DNA of 64,000 nucleotides from Elusimicrobiota bacterium (GTDB taxonomy: Bacteria; Elusimicrobiota; Elusimicrobia; UBA1565; UBA9628), in assembly GCA_003452935.1 (NCBI GenBank), contig DMMY01000031.1, forward strand, positions 113,787-177,786, written 5' to 3'. The notes beneath the pieces were generated by a model, which saw only the letters and a program-made list of their open reading frames with translations, did not search any database and was not told the origin of the DNA. Positions 27,701 to 34,819 of the stretch are shown in pieces. Position 1 is the stretch's first letter, and every line of letters begins with the position of its first letter. Both the position numbers and the translations under genes were made by a program.

Positions 27701-29418
27701 CCTTATCGGATATCCGGGCTCAGACGGACGCGGACGGCAATTTCATCATGCCGGCTTTGACCACCGGGACCTATAAGCTGACCGTCGCGGCCCAGGGTTA
27801 CGGCAGCCTGACCCGCGTCGTCACCATCGTCAACGCGTCCGTGAATCTGGGCAGCTTCGGCTTGACCCAAGGCGCTCGGCTCTCCGGCAGCCTGCGCAAG
27901 CCGGACGGTTCCATGCCCAGCGCGGACGAAGTCTCCGCTGTCGCGGCGGCCACGGCCGACCTGGGCGAGGTTTTTTTCGCGGATTTGGAGACGGATGACG
28001 TCACCCGGGGCATAGCGCGCTACTCGCTGACCGGTCTGCGTCCCGGAGTCCCGTATCAGATACTCCTGGTCGGCGCCGAGGAAACCAACCGGCCCGCGGA
28101 CGAAGCGCGGGAAGTCGTCCTCTCTTCGGCCAGCGAATCGCGGACCTTGGACCTCATCTTCAGGGCGGCGCGCCCTTGGGTCCTGGCGCGGGCGCGGCGC
28201 GGCGGCTCAGGTTTTCGCCTGACTTTCGAGTTCAGCCAGCCTTTGCGGCGGCGTACGGCGGCCGACGATGACTTGGCGCGGGTCGTGTCCACCTTCTCGG
28301 CCCTGGGAGGGCTTTCGGAACTCGAGCTCGCCGTCGACCGCCGCCGTCTGACCGCGTTCTACGCGCCGCCGGCCGGCGTCTCGGAGTCGAGCTTCACGCT
28401 GCGTTTGCGGGGTTATACGGCCGTCGTTGATCCGGATTCTTTCGATCCTGTCGATCCGGAGTTCTTGATCGCGTCGACGGTGGCGTTCTACTCCGGAATC
28501 GACCGGTTCAGTCGCGTCGAGATTCCCAACTTCTCCGGCGGAAATCTCATGGTCGAGGGCGACGCCGGCCGGGTGACCCTGCCCGGGGGAGCCTTCAGGA
28601 TAGCGCCTTCATCCGCCGTCGAGGTCACTCTGCAGGTCTCGGCCGAGCCTTTGGCCCAGGTCGCGGGGCAAATGATCGGCCCCGGGGCCGGCAGCCGGGC
28701 CGAGTCCATCGCCCGCAATCTCTCCGCCATGCGTTATGCGCCGGCCTCCTACCCCGGGGGCATCCTGCGCGCCGTGGCCGCCACGCCTCCGGACGTGAGC
28801 CCCTGGAGCGCTTTCTACGACGTGGCTTTGCCCGCGGGCGCGGTCCTGGCCAAGCCGGCGCAGCTGACGGTTTCCTATTCCACCGGCGTCGAGCCGTCGC
28901 GGCTCAATCTCTACTGGTACAATGCCGCGGCTAACGCCTATATCCTGCAGCAGGACGTGACCGGAGCCGCGCCGGTCATCGATCGCGTCAACCGCACCAT
29001 CACCATCAACGTCAATCACTTCTCCACCTACGTGCTCTTTGAATCCGGAGTCGCGGTCATTTCCGGCAACGCTTTCGCCGGCGGGGACGTGGAGGTGTTC
29101 AACTTCCCCAATCCCTTCGACCTCGCCTTCAAGACGGTCACGGCCCTGCATCCCGCGGCGAACCTGGCCGTGAGAGGGACCATGATCCGCATCGGGCTGC
29201 CGCTGGACGTAGCCGGCCAGGCCAGCGTCAGGATATACAACGTGGCGGGGGAACGCGTCAAGACCTTGGAACTCGGAAGTCTCGACGGCGGGGCGTATTA
29301 CTACCAGCCATGGGACGGCCGCACCGAGTCCGGCCGGGACGCGGCCAGCGGCGTCTACGTGGGGGTTCTTAAAGTCGGGGGCCGCACCAAGTCTTTTAAG
29401 ATGGCGTTGATCAAATGA
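18724..29418 (+). CDS. giant multidomain surface protein (3,564 residues)
   Basis: Start ATG 18724 gives a signal peptide (LRLAAIVLLCLCVAPRARA); earlier codons in this frame lie inside the barrel gene. Residues ~25-1240 are beta-helix-like repeats of the autotransporter/Pmp style (phrases such as GTFTLQG, GTLRFQGTG, GSTITFSGTS). They contain a Gly-rich block at ~180-345. Ig-like and big-domain units follow from ~1260. From ~1890 the protein parallels the partial giant at 1-5226, with many carboxypeptidase regulatory-like repeats. The last ~85 residues are a FlgD/type IX-like C-terminal domain (RIYNVAGERVKTLE, AASGVYVGVLKVGG, FKMALIK). The stop overlaps the porV-like start as ATGA. It is inferred to be displayed on the cell surface, perhaps as an adhesin or fibre. 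Confidence 0.88.
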   Translation: MKRLRLAAIVLLCLCVAPRARASVVVWDGGGNDDSWFNPLNWAPDGVPGVFDDVTIDMSTRVAAPAGISAVNINSLTLGDAGGQFAPTLIVSTGLSAAGAGVVSSLHSSSTLVLDTLSQAVFTGLVLAHGSSMTHTAATGAFVNLRVMDALDIQAGATITARGAGYGSNSGVAPGLSAANGGGGGGHGAAGGSGAFGGAGGGAYDSLKTPGEYGSGGGLGSFSDAGGAGGGLIVINAGTVTVSGLITAAGTAGADGATAGGGGGAGGSIRIRTGYLYGQGALSVAGGAGGGSTFSGGGGGGGGRISVVVTGPYDVLTSTLAFQTAGGMGGTAPNDGMAGGSGSLHVDPVHWTGGAAGSNIASQAANWYGAAPVAGNTVVFGASNTVKDCSWDLGISVAVGSFSIIPGYAGTITLDNTLQVTGTWDMSAGTVTMTGDYALRIDSHVAQTGGRFDLRNGTFTLQGLGTRNVSFTSDSLFQNFFASCPAAGIGVINLLSDLDVDQNLIIGPNCTMNLPAGKTLRLAGNWPWVGQGNISIPPSHLIVADGSRNQVWEAPPSALGRVRVSKAGGTLTWNSGAAGVWTLGGAAAASELTVDAGSVFSAAKQRINISGDWVNYGDVSLSGSTVAFISTAVDQSIAAGGNFSILEVANPGRVLFVSTPTVVASSVSVAAGTLDLGVTTMSVGSHFLQSPGAVVRAAAGTIIFNGNGPGAQRVALQAGSSFYHVISSGTSVVIASPLVVVNDLEWHRGTLQISSQPITALGNLLRKGGGSLVVGGSTITFSGTSPQAMEFGSAYSLNVDNSHPAGVRLLADLLVKNRFSVQPGRTFDAQDHAFTMTGSTWSTAGANYLSVNPAHAVTWTPASGTMYVAAGSTINANVVLSANRTAYLQGDLNLCGFGNVLDPRSGAVIINAAGGSTITFRDTADLAPSMGSNWIYGGDAANSWLVYEGTGTARGSLISSNALGNLLVRLAGDTSTFLHSDMNLAGSLAVQSGVFRPAGDKTLSLQRDFIQTGGVVDYVSVGTGTLRFQGTGTAQAVSLLAGHSLQGFVLDASTTVLARSALNVRGDFTVLRGTFSAGAYAHRLGGNLDLAAGTWFEAQGSTLTLDGSWNVPPVTKQSLTHPAGVGFHGLVVDASSVVFNQSFRADVFTDRVAGSTLVFASAGPGFVIDDLRLAGGAPPAGRIMLRPQTPGVAWKLTLVAASSVTAVDASSCNASGGLVVHANDGKTRDAGGNLNWNFKPSLRVVPGGPQQAGVPFGVAVEAVDSSGNFVPGGSFSVGLTWSELYVSTPAPLSLVNGATVFSNVILRTAQTTSISPQPAEQAFSVIGDNVVVLPGAFKRLQVLMPGESPVPGSPAGKTGFVDVLAAGNPFAVRVAGTDLFWNQNPAAADQVELSTLTSLASNLPQRATLSAGLANFPSVIFTASATVISLTATDLSDPLILPDTGTAFNVFSANSSSPSVSINIPAYSSVLTLSGALSGTASDMVAVAQVRVAIQRKDNGLYFAWSAPAFASAAPLFSTAAVDHYLGRIVQWNIPFADAGLTDRTSYYVLAVATNPSGNLSVAETTFTFSTSSLLNPSPGDGGGLAVVATSSTLTSGCQLLAATVTFTAGPLGISPGGAVAVHLPEGWTKPTGLSAINPPATSGLLHVGATTAFTVEFNPPEKSGVVLGENWIVLNPVAAVTPGQRIFFTFYGLPPPGPAGGGALDFLLMTQGNARGALKPIGSSPQLSLPAGPPARLAFYPDTPLALGPLQPSATMELRLTDLCGGSTVAAEAITVSLWAGQADAPDEDAVFYQTGGARLGAQQVVIPVKKSSAAPQFYYRTSTAGVSYELILATAVVPGVGLVTATRFVRLSTTAVGLWGVSVDTGVPTPGALIATMTGNSFAGQAFINFELSDPNLRWEVTISTSPGTFYPPLFRRSGQGSPGRALAWSGADENFSPSRFVEPGVYYVRVALEDGSVRNESLRIAIAPSASIYGSVGSSAAYASVRVTGPNSSYGNYAVASSSGFFRICGLRSGAIYNLEASTAVLWGGQPLDLTVSSRGIAASESGVDAGTMTFPAPSLLRVSVVLPDTLPRDLWGRVFLHDDAYARTAFGSLHFSSSTSTSDDGGGSFGGGASSWTAIGVPPGTYDVDVEVYGLGLSTRVAGRVLAPGARTDLPLTLARKASVLGSVILPSTTTFDAWIAVEARLQGSSVAASLSGALVPCAACGPQLNRTSAAYALYGLDPGTWSVTARGPGLIAASTSVFIAGSAALGGIDLALGSGGVIRGTVTVTGDTGRLRDDQPDGFSVYVQAFNPATLARAAARVRLSTSSAVASSTFAIAGLEDGNYLVTAQLEGFIEARREVSVAAGVGLADMNLRGGDARLFWSVKLPGGGHSPADFRKVSLFRRGPEPGAVLQFDMTAGTTVQYFPSSATLQSPPLAPGYYICDALYGPTGMFASAGASLTQGATALVTLDLSGSTVSLSGKVALAGNIVYSSASYAVNVTSVPGVLSFSPTTSYCLMGSAVPVTLSAFHMELLPVRSLEGAAPVLTEPLMPASPSGCSSATFSLSAQGAPNRAHAYAAAIGQDGSFVFPNVPAGFYLLRNGADLDNNRANGDELPQTSRLLSVSSAPAPVFMRIEPGVTVSGDVILPPQASSSRAFAVTLRDGQGTPLRAATVNLSGAHQAPYRFDKVPNGAYVLTVQDLGQPALYSASPRAVTVSGLSMSGQDLRLFLTGVIRGRIAVEELRPDGARGYTVVSRSNVSILPRNLRIEAAAEPWFPGGFVAARSAACEPEPCAQVQLDDDDQFVIEGVLPGSYQVRFLARNAGADSSQGGAGLVSASVPGVAVAGGRVTDVGIVSLASAADLRGLVLDASTGLGVANVAVEARPSLRQGANSEVLRCRTDGDGVFVLSGLDLRTRFYDLTAAGRGERSGPTDALPPYETGALSAVDLSSAPAPVLRLRPAPYSIRGRIAAPPGGPALALPFGDAGEWTPGALLLLQKRGHIPVEDPLSDIRAQTDADGNFIMPALTTGTYKLTVAAQGYGSLTRVVTIVNASVNLGSFGLTQGARLSGSLRKPDGSMPSADEVSAVAAATADLGEVFFADLETDDVTRGIARYSLTGLRPGVPYQILLVGAEETNRPADEAREVVLSSASESRTLDLIFRAARPWVLARARRGGSGFRLTFEFSQPLRRRTAADDDLARVVSTFSALGGLSELELAVDRRRLTAFYAPPAGVSESSFTLRLRGYTAVVDPDSFDPVDPEFLIASTVAFYSGIDRFSRVEIPNFSGGNLMVEGDAGRVTLPGGAFRIAPSSAVEVTLQVSAEPLAQVAGQMIGPGAGSRAESIARNLSAMRYAPASYPGGILRAVAATPPDVSPWSAFYDVALPAGAVLAKPAQLTVSYSTGVEPSRLNLYWYNAAANAYILQQDVTGAAPVIDRVNRTITINVNHFSTYVLFESGVAVISGNAFAGGDVEVFNFPNPFDLAFKTVTALHPAANLAVRGTMIRIGLPLDVAGQASVRIYNVAGERVKTLELGSLDGGAYYYQPWDGRTESGRDAASGVYVGVLKVGGRTKSFKMALIK

Positions 29419-30365
29419 AGCGCATCGCGATCTTGACGGCGGCGTTGGTCCTGGCCCCGGCCGCCGGTCTGGCTTTGGGCGGCGGCAAGGGGACCAGCGC
29501 CGCGGCGTTTCTCAAGATCGCGCCCGGAGCCCGGGCCGCGGCCATGGGCGAGGCCTTCTCCGCCTTGGCCGACGACGTCCATGCCGTCTATTATAATCCC
29601 GCCGGCCTGGCTTTCCTCAAGCAGGTCGAGGCTGCGGGCATGCACGAATCCCGTTTCGCCGGCATCCGCTACGACTTCGCCGCCTTGGCGGCGCCGCTTC
29701 TTTCCTGGAGGGACACTCCCAAGCAGCGCAACGCCTATGGCGTGGCGGCCCTGTCCTTCTACAGTCTTTCGGTGGAGGGGATCGAGCGCCGGGGGACGAC
29801 CGAGACCGACGAGCCGTTGGATACGTTCGGCGCCGGCGACGTCGCCTATGCGTTGAGCTACGCGTACGCCTTGCCCGGTTCGCGCTTCGCCCTGGGCGGC
29901 ACGGCCAAGCTCGTCGATTCGCGCATCGACGGCGCCGAGGCCAGGGCCTTGGCCGTGGACGCCGGCGGGCTTTACCGCGCGGGCCGGGCCTCCGGCGCTT
30001 TGGGCCTGCGCCATCTCGGCGCCCAGCAAAGGTTTCGCGACGCCGCGGATCCTCTACCCCTGACCTGGTATGGCGGAGCGGCTTACCGCTTTTCCGATAA
30101 GGTGCTGGCGTCGGCGGAGCTGGACTCGCCCCGAGACGGAGCCGGGGCGGCGGCTTTGGGAGGGGAGTATCGGCTGGTCTTGGCCCGCGGTTTCTCCGCC
30201 GCGGCGCGGCTGGGCTTCAACAGCCGACGCACGGACCCGGGCTCAATGAGCGGCTTATCCTTGGGGTTGGGACTGGCGTATAATGGGGCGAGTTTCGATT
30301 TCGCCTGGCTTCCCGCCGGGGAGCTTGGAAATGCCTTCCGCTACTCGCTGCTCGTCCGTTTTTAG
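29415..30365 (+). CDS. PorV/UPF0164-type outer-membrane protein
   Basis: 316 residues, start within ATGA overlap with the giant gene. Signal peptide (RIAILTAALVLAPAAGLALG), then the family signature AAFLKIAPGARAAAMGEAFS and DDVHAVYYNPAGL, and a barrel terminus RYSLLVRF identical to that of the paralogue at 5223-6176. It is most likely the outer-membrane partner for export or anchoring of the giant protein. Its last bases overlap the end of the convergent gene at 30362, so the two transcripts meet tail to tail without a spacer. Confidence 0.85.
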   Translation: MKRIAILTAALVLAPAAGLALGGGKGTSAAAFLKIAPGARAAAMGEAFSALADDVHAVYYNPAGLAFLKQVEAAGMHESRFAGIRYDFAALAAPLLSWRDTPKQRNAYGVAALSFYSLSVEGIERRGTTETDEPLDTFGAGDVAYALSYAYALPGSRFALGGTAKLVDSRIDGAEARALAVDAGGLYRAGRASGALGLRHLGAQQRFRDAADPLPLTWYGGAAYRFSDKVLASAELDSPRDGAGAAALGGEYRLVLARGFSAAARLGFNSRRTDPGSMSGLSLGLGLAYNGASFDFAWLPAGELGNAFRYSLLVRF

Positions 30366-30862
30366 GACGGGCGTCTTTTTTTGCGAGGGCCCGCGTTGGG
30401 GTCGGACTTTCCCGGGGCGATCTTGGGCGTTTCTCCCCAGGATTGCCGCGCGCCTTGCCCCGCCATGACCTTGAGCTGCGCCGAGGGCTTGCTTATTTCC
30501 CCGCTCCGGGCCGGGACGCTCGGCTTATCGGCGCCGGCGATGAGGCCCGCGAAAGGGCGCAGTCCCGCCGAGGCATTGTCCGGAGCGCCTGAATCGGGGC
30601 CGTCGCTTGATTCGTTGGCGGGCCGTATATCGAGCTGTAGATCGATGGTTTGGCCGCTGGCTATGCGCACCACGGCCGTAACGCCTCCGTTTTTTTGCCT
30701 CACCTGGATGTCCCGGATCTGGCGCAGGAGCGGGTCCTGGCTGACGTAAAGGCACTCCCTGGCAATCAAGGGCGGCGCGGAGGAAAGCTGGGCTTGCGCC
30801 ATCGTCCGCCCCAGGAGAGGCGCCAGCGCAATAAGCGTCAAGACCTTGTTGAAAACGTTCAT
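30362..30862 (-). CDS. small exported protein of unknown function
   Basis: 166 residues with a signal peptide (LTLIALAPLLGRTMAQA). The middle (VRQKNGGVTAVVRIASGQTIDLQLDI) looks like a short beta domain; the last ~90 residues are Pro/Ser/Gly-rich and end in a basic tail (KKRRPS). No known family is recognised. It overlaps the end of the PorV-like gene by four bases, tail to tail. It may be co-transcribed with the minus-strand gene at 30979-31851, which lies 116 bases upstream. Confidence 0.6.
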   Translation of the reverse strand: MNVFNKVLTLIALAPLLGRTMAQAQLSSAPPLIARECLYVSQDPLLRQIRDIQVRQKNGGVTAVVRIASGQTIDLQLDIRPANESSDGPDSGAPDNASAGLRPFAGLIAGADKPSVPARSGEISKPSAQLKVMAGQGARQSWGETPKIAPGKSDPNAGPRKKRRPS

Positions 30863-30916
30863 GGCGTTATCGTCCGCCTGGGACTAGGATAAGGCGCCGG
30901 GCCGCGAAGCGGCAGT

Positions 30917-30941
30917 GTCCTTGGGCCTATGCCGGGCCGGG
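30917..30941 (+). repeat. dispersed extragenic element, opposite orientation
   Basis: The plus strand reads CCTTGGGCCTATGCCGGGCC, matching CCTTAAGGCCCATGCCGGCC of the 10385-10414 copy with one gap and few changes. It is the only copy found in this orientation, which argues for a dispersed repeat rather than a fixed promoter part. Confidence 0.4.
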
Positions 30942-30978
30942 ACTTTTGGACCGTCTGCTCGGGGTGGAGGCTGCAGGG

Positions 30979-31851
30979 CTAGTCTTGGGCGGCGCCCAGC
31001 TTGAAGGAGCCGGTGTTGCGGCTGCGTTTGGTGATATTGTCGCTGGCTTGGCCGGCGGATCCGCCGTCAAAGAGTCCGCGGCCGCCGGCGCGTGATTCGG
31101 AGAGGATTTTGGCGCCCACTTCCTCTACGTATCGCATGCTTTTGGGCATTTGCGCGCCTATGTTGGGTGTGTGCGCCTGGGCCAGGAAGAGGGGGGTATT
31201 GGAAAGTATCGCCGCGTAAGCTTCCGGCGAGACGGGAACCGCTCTGCCGACGACTCCGGAGGCGGGGTTCGCTTGGCTCTGGGTCGAGCCGGCGAGGTCC
31301 GGGGCCCCGGCCGGAACAAGGAATGCCTGGTCCGCGGCGCCGCCGGACTGGCTTTTGTGGGGACCGGTCTTTGAATCCGGGAAATGATCCTTGCAGCTGG
31401 CTTGGCTGCCGTCTTTCGGCTTGATGCAGACCGTGAAGCCGGCGTTTTCGTTGGCCTCGTTCTGGGCGCGAATGGCCTCCTGCACCCGCGCGTCGTCCTC
31501 CGATCGTTTCGCGGCTTCGGCGATTCGCTTGAATTCCTGCAGGAGTTCGGCGCAGTCGGGCATGGCCGCGCAGTATTGGGCGTTGTAGGAGACGCTGGTC
31601 TTGCCGTTGGGGCAGGCCTGACGGCATGTGAGCCATTGCGTGCCGTCGCGGGTTTCCACCAGCCAGTTGGGGGGCAGGGGCAGCTGCGCGGCCGCCGGCG
31701 CCTGGGTGCCGGCCGGGCAATCCGGCCAGCGGCATTGGCCGGGCCCGGGCGGGCCCATGAAATCCGGCGGCAAGACCTGCATGGCGCGGGCCGCCGGAGG
31801 GAGGCCGGTCAGGAGGCAGAAGGTCAAGACAAGCGGCAGCCGCGAAAGCAT
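30979..31851 (-). CDS. exported cysteine-containing protein of unknown function
   Basis: 290 residues. Signal peptide (LPLVLTFCLLTGLPPAARA) followed by a Pro-rich segment. Eight cysteines in the first ~160 mature residues (CRWPDC, CRQAC, YCAAMPDC, FTVCIKPKDG, ASCKDHF) suggest disulfide bonding in the periplasm. A helical stretch (LLQEFKRIAEAAKRSEDDAR) lies between them. The C-terminal third is Gly/Ser-rich and low in complexity. No homologous family is recognised. It probably precedes 30362-30862 in one transcript. Confidence 0.6.
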   Translation of the reverse strand: MLSRLPLVLTFCLLTGLPPAARAMQVLPPDFMGPPGPGQCRWPDCPAGTQAPAAAQLPLPPNWLVETRDGTQWLTCRQACPNGKTSVSYNAQYCAAMPDCAELLQEFKRIAEAAKRSEDDARVQEAIRAQNEANENAGFTVCIKPKDGSQASCKDHFPDSKTGPHKSQSGGAADQAFLVPAGAPDLAGSTQSQANPASGVVGRAVPVSPEAYAAILSNTPLFLAQAHTPNIGAQMPKSMRYVEEVGAKILSESRAGGRGLFDGGSAGQASDNITKRSRNTGSFKLGAAQD

Positions 31852-31896
31852 TTTATCGTCCCCTGGGATAAGTATAGCCCCCGTGGCGTTTTTTGC

Positions 31897-31937
31897 AATA
31901 GGCTAAAGGTCCTATGCGTCAATAGGTCTAAAGGCCC
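31897..31937 (+). repeat. two tandem copies of AATAGG(T)CTAAAGGYCC
   Basis: AATAGGCTAAAGGTCC (31897-31912) and AATAGGTCTAAAGGCCC (31921-31937) lie in the 177-base gap between divergent genes. They resemble the CTTWAG core of the dispersed element. They may be an operator for 31851 (minus) or 32029 (plus). Confidence 0.45.
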
Positions 31938-32028
31938 ATTTTTTAGCGTGCGCTGCGGCCCGACGCGCGGCGGCCGGATCATGAAAATTGTTGCGCCAAT
32001 CGTCTCCATATGCTAATATCACCGCCCG

Positions 32029-33504
32029 ATGATTCGATTCGGCACAGGCGGCTGGAGAGGACTGATCTCGGACGAGTTCACCTTTCCGAATGTGAAGAAG
32101 GTGGCGCACACGGTTTCCGCCTCGGTCAAGGAGAACCAGGAGTACGGTTTCGGCTCCGCCGACTACCAGGCCAGCTTGGGCGGCGCCAAGCGCGGCTTGG
32201 TTCCCGTGGTCGTGGTCGGCTACGACACGCGCTTTCTTTCCGAGGACGTCGCCCATGAAGTCGCCGGGGTTCTTGCCTCCGACGGCATCAAGACCCTGCT
32301 GGCCGACTCGGACTTGCCCACTCCCGCGGTGTCCTGCGCCATCGTGGCGCGCAAGGCCGTCGGCGGCTTGATGGTCACCGCCTCCCAGAGCCCCAGCTCC
32401 TACAACGGCATCAAGTGGATGTCCTTCTGGGGCGGCGCGGCCACGCCCGCGGTCACCGAGGATATCGAACGGCGCATCGAGCTCCTGGGGACCCACGCGG
32501 TCAAGACCATGTCCCTGGACCGCTCTTTGCGGGAATCCTGGATCGAGACCGTGGACCTGCGCCCCATCTATTTCAAACAGCTCTCCTCCCTCCTCGACGT
32601 CAAGGCCATCCGCAAGGCCGGCTTGAAGGTGGGGGTGGACGCCATGCACGGCTCGGCCCGCAACTATCTGCGCCCGCTGCTGGAAAGCCTGGGCGTGGAA
32701 GTCGTGGGCATGCACGAGAAGCGCGACGTGCTTTTCGGAGGCCGCGCGCCCGAGCCCACGGCGGCCTCGCTGGGCGAATTGGCCCAGGTCGTGGCCAAGA
32801 AGAAGCTGCACCTCGGCCTGGCTTGCGACGGCGACGGGGACCGTTTCGGAATACTGGACGCGGGCGGCAATTGGATACCCCCCAACGAGGTCCTCGCCTT
32901 GGCCTTGGAGCATCTGGTGGCGGATCGCGGCATGAGGGGCAAGGTCGCGCGCAGCGTGATGACTTCCCATTTCGTCGATGCCGTGGCCAAGTTCCATGGG
33001 CTCGACTGCCGGGAGACTCCGGTCGGGTTCAAGTTCATCGGGGATCTGCTGCGCACCGGGCAATTCATCCTCGGAGGCGAGGAGTCGGGCGGGCTTTCCA
33101 TCCGCGGGCATGTGCCCGACAAGGACGGGATATTGGCTTGCCTGCTGATGCTCGAACTCGTTGCCTGCGAACGCAAGCCCTTGGCGACGATTCGGGAACG
33201 GCTTTTCAAGCGCGTGGGCGCCTTCCATAACGTCCGGCTTGACTGCGCCATGACCCGGCCGCGCGAGATTCTGGAGCTGGAGGAGCGCCTGCGCCTGCGC
33301 CCGCCCCTGGATTTGGCGGGCGGCTCCGTCTGGCGCATCGATCAGTCCGATGGATTCAAGTTCATTCTGCGGGACGGGAGCTGGCTGGGTCTGCGTTCAT
33401 CGGGCACGGAGCAGGCGTTTAGGCTCTACGCGGAGGCCCACGACGCCAAAAAACTCGCCGCTTTAGTCGAGTCCGGCAAGAAATTATTGCAGGGGAGATT
33501 CTAA
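32029..33504 (+). CDS. phosphoglucomutase/phosphomannomutase family protein
   Basis: 491 residues of the alpha-D-phosphohexomutase superfamily, which interconverts sugar 1- and 6-phosphates through a phosphoserine. Substrate loop at the N-terminus (FGTGGWRG), phosphoserine loop TASQSPSSYNGIKW with Ser119, metal-binding CDGDGDRFG, sugar-binding GGEESGG and phosphate-binding LRSSGTEQAFRLY are all present in order. The active-site loop is normally TASHNP; here His-Asn is replaced by Gln-Ser, which also occurs in some eukaryote-like and bacterial subgroups, so the precise sugar cannot be called. The stop overlaps the enolase start by one base. Confidence 0.93.
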   Translation: MIRFGTGGWRGLISDEFTFPNVKKVAHTVSASVKENQEYGFGSADYQASLGGAKRGLVPVVVVGYDTRFLSEDVAHEVAGVLASDGIKTLLADSDLPTPAVSCAIVARKAVGGLMVTASQSPSSYNGIKWMSFWGGAATPAVTEDIERRIELLGTHAVKTMSLDRSLRESWIETVDLRPIYFKQLSSLLDVKAIRKAGLKVGVDAMHGSARNYLRPLLESLGVEVVGMHEKRDVLFGGRAPEPTAASLGELAQVVAKKKLHLGLACDGDGDRFGILDAGGNWIPPNEVLALALEHLVADRGMRGKVARSVMTSHFVDAVAKFHGLDCRETPVGFKFIGDLLRTGQFILGGEESGGLSIRGHVPDKDGILACLLMLELVACERKPLATIRERLFKRVGAFHNVRLDCAMTRPREILELEERLRLRPPLDLAGGSVWRIDQSDGFKFILRDGSWLGLRSSGTEQAFRLYAEAHDAKKLAALVESGKKLLQGRF

Positions 33505-34802
33505 TGTCCAAGATTCAAGCCATACGCGCGCTGGAGATTCTCGACTCCCGGGGTTTCCCCACGGTCGAGGCGGAAGTGACCCTTGACGACGGGACCGTGG
33601 CGTCGGCGGCCGTGCCTAGCGGCGCTTCGACGGGCGAGCACGAAGCCGTGGAGCTGCGCGACGGGGACAAGACCCGTTTTAACGGCAAAGGCGTGCTCAA
33701 TGCCGTCTCCCATGTCTGCGGCCCTCTGCAAAAGCTTCTCCAAGGCAAGGACCCTCGCGAGCAGTCCTCCATAGACCGGGCCATGATCGCGGCGGATGCC
33801 ACTCCTAATAAGGGCAAGCTCGGGGCCAATGCCCTGCTTTCCGTGTCCATGGCCGTTTGCCGCGCGGCCGCGGCCTCGGCGAAGCTTCCGCTCTATGTCT
33901 ATATGCGCAAGGCCTTCGGCCTGGCGGAAAAGGAATGGCTCCTGCCGACTCCCATGCTCAACGTGATCAACGGGGGCAAGCACGCGGACAGCGGACTCGA
34001 CGTCCAGGAGTTCATGCTCGTGCCCGTCGGCGCGCCGTCCTTCGCCGAGGGCCTGCGCGCGGGCGCGGAAATCTACCAGGTCCTCAAGAAGACCCTCTCG
34101 GGCATGCAGATGACCGTGGCCGTGGGCGACGAGGGGGGCTTCGCTCCGCAGCTCAAGGATCACGCCAGCGCGCTCGACGTGCTGACGGATTCCATCGTCA
34201 AGGCCGGGTATAAGGACAAGGTGCGGCTTTCGCTCGATTCCGCGGCCAGCGAGTTCTACAAGGACGGCGCCTATCAGTTCGAGAAGAAGCCGCGCACGGC
34301 CGAGGCCATGACCGGGATTTACGGCGCCTGGCAGAAGCGCTACGGCATCATTTCCTTCGAGGATCCGTTGGCTGAGAACGATTGGGCCGGCTGGAAGCAT
34401 ATGACGGACGAGCTGGGAGCCGCGGTCCGCATCATCGGCGACGATCTTTTCGTGACCAATCCCGAGCGCCTCAACCGCGGCATACGGGAAAAAACCGCCA
34501 ACGCCATCCTCATCAAGCTCAATCAGATAGGCACCGTGACCGAGACCGTGGAGGCCGTCCTCACCGCGCAAAAGGCGGGATATTCCGCGGTCATCTCGCA
34601 TCGCTCCGGGGAGACCGAGGACGCCTTTATCGCGGACTTCTCCGTGGCGCTCAACGCCGGCGCCATAAAGACCGGGGCTCCCTGCCGCTCGGAGCGGCTG
34701 GCCAAGTACAACCAGCTCCTGCGCATCGAACGCGAGTTGGGGGCCAAGGCTCGTTATGCCGGGGCCTTCTGCTTCAAGACGGCCGCCAACGCGGTGCGCT
34801 GA
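33504..34802 (+). CDS. eno: enolase (phosphopyruvate hydratase)
   Basis: 432 residues, full length for the family. It converts 2-phosphoglycerate to phosphoenolpyruvate in the cytoplasm. Visible motifs: SRGFPTVEAEVTL and SGASTGEHEAVELRD at the N-terminus, NGGKHADSGLDVQEFMLVP, GDEGGFAPQ, SFEDPLAENDW, the catalytic lysine loop LIKLNQIGTVTET, and SHRSGETEDAFIADF. A good ribosome-binding site (AGGGGAG, 33491-33497) lies inside the end of the mutase gene, so the two are coupled. Confidence 0.98.
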   Translation: MSKIQAIRALEILDSRGFPTVEAEVTLDDGTVASAAVPSGASTGEHEAVELRDGDKTRFNGKGVLNAVSHVCGPLQKLLQGKDPREQSSIDRAMIAADATPNKGKLGANALLSVSMAVCRAAAASAKLPLYVYMRKAFGLAEKEWLLPTPMLNVINGGKHADSGLDVQEFMLVPVGAPSFAEGLRAGAEIYQVLKKTLSGMQMTVAVGDEGGFAPQLKDHASALDVLTDSIVKAGYKDKVRLSLDSAASEFYKDGAYQFEKKPRTAEAMTGIYGAWQKRYGIISFEDPLAENDWAGWKHMTDELGAAVRIIGDDLFVTNPERLNRGIREKTANAILIKLNQIGTVTETVEAVLTAQKAGYSAVISHRSGETEDAFIADFSVALNAGAIKTGAPCRSERLAKYNQLLRIERELGAKARYAGAFCFKTAANAVR

Positions 34803-34819
34803 CTTTACGCGGCGCCGCA

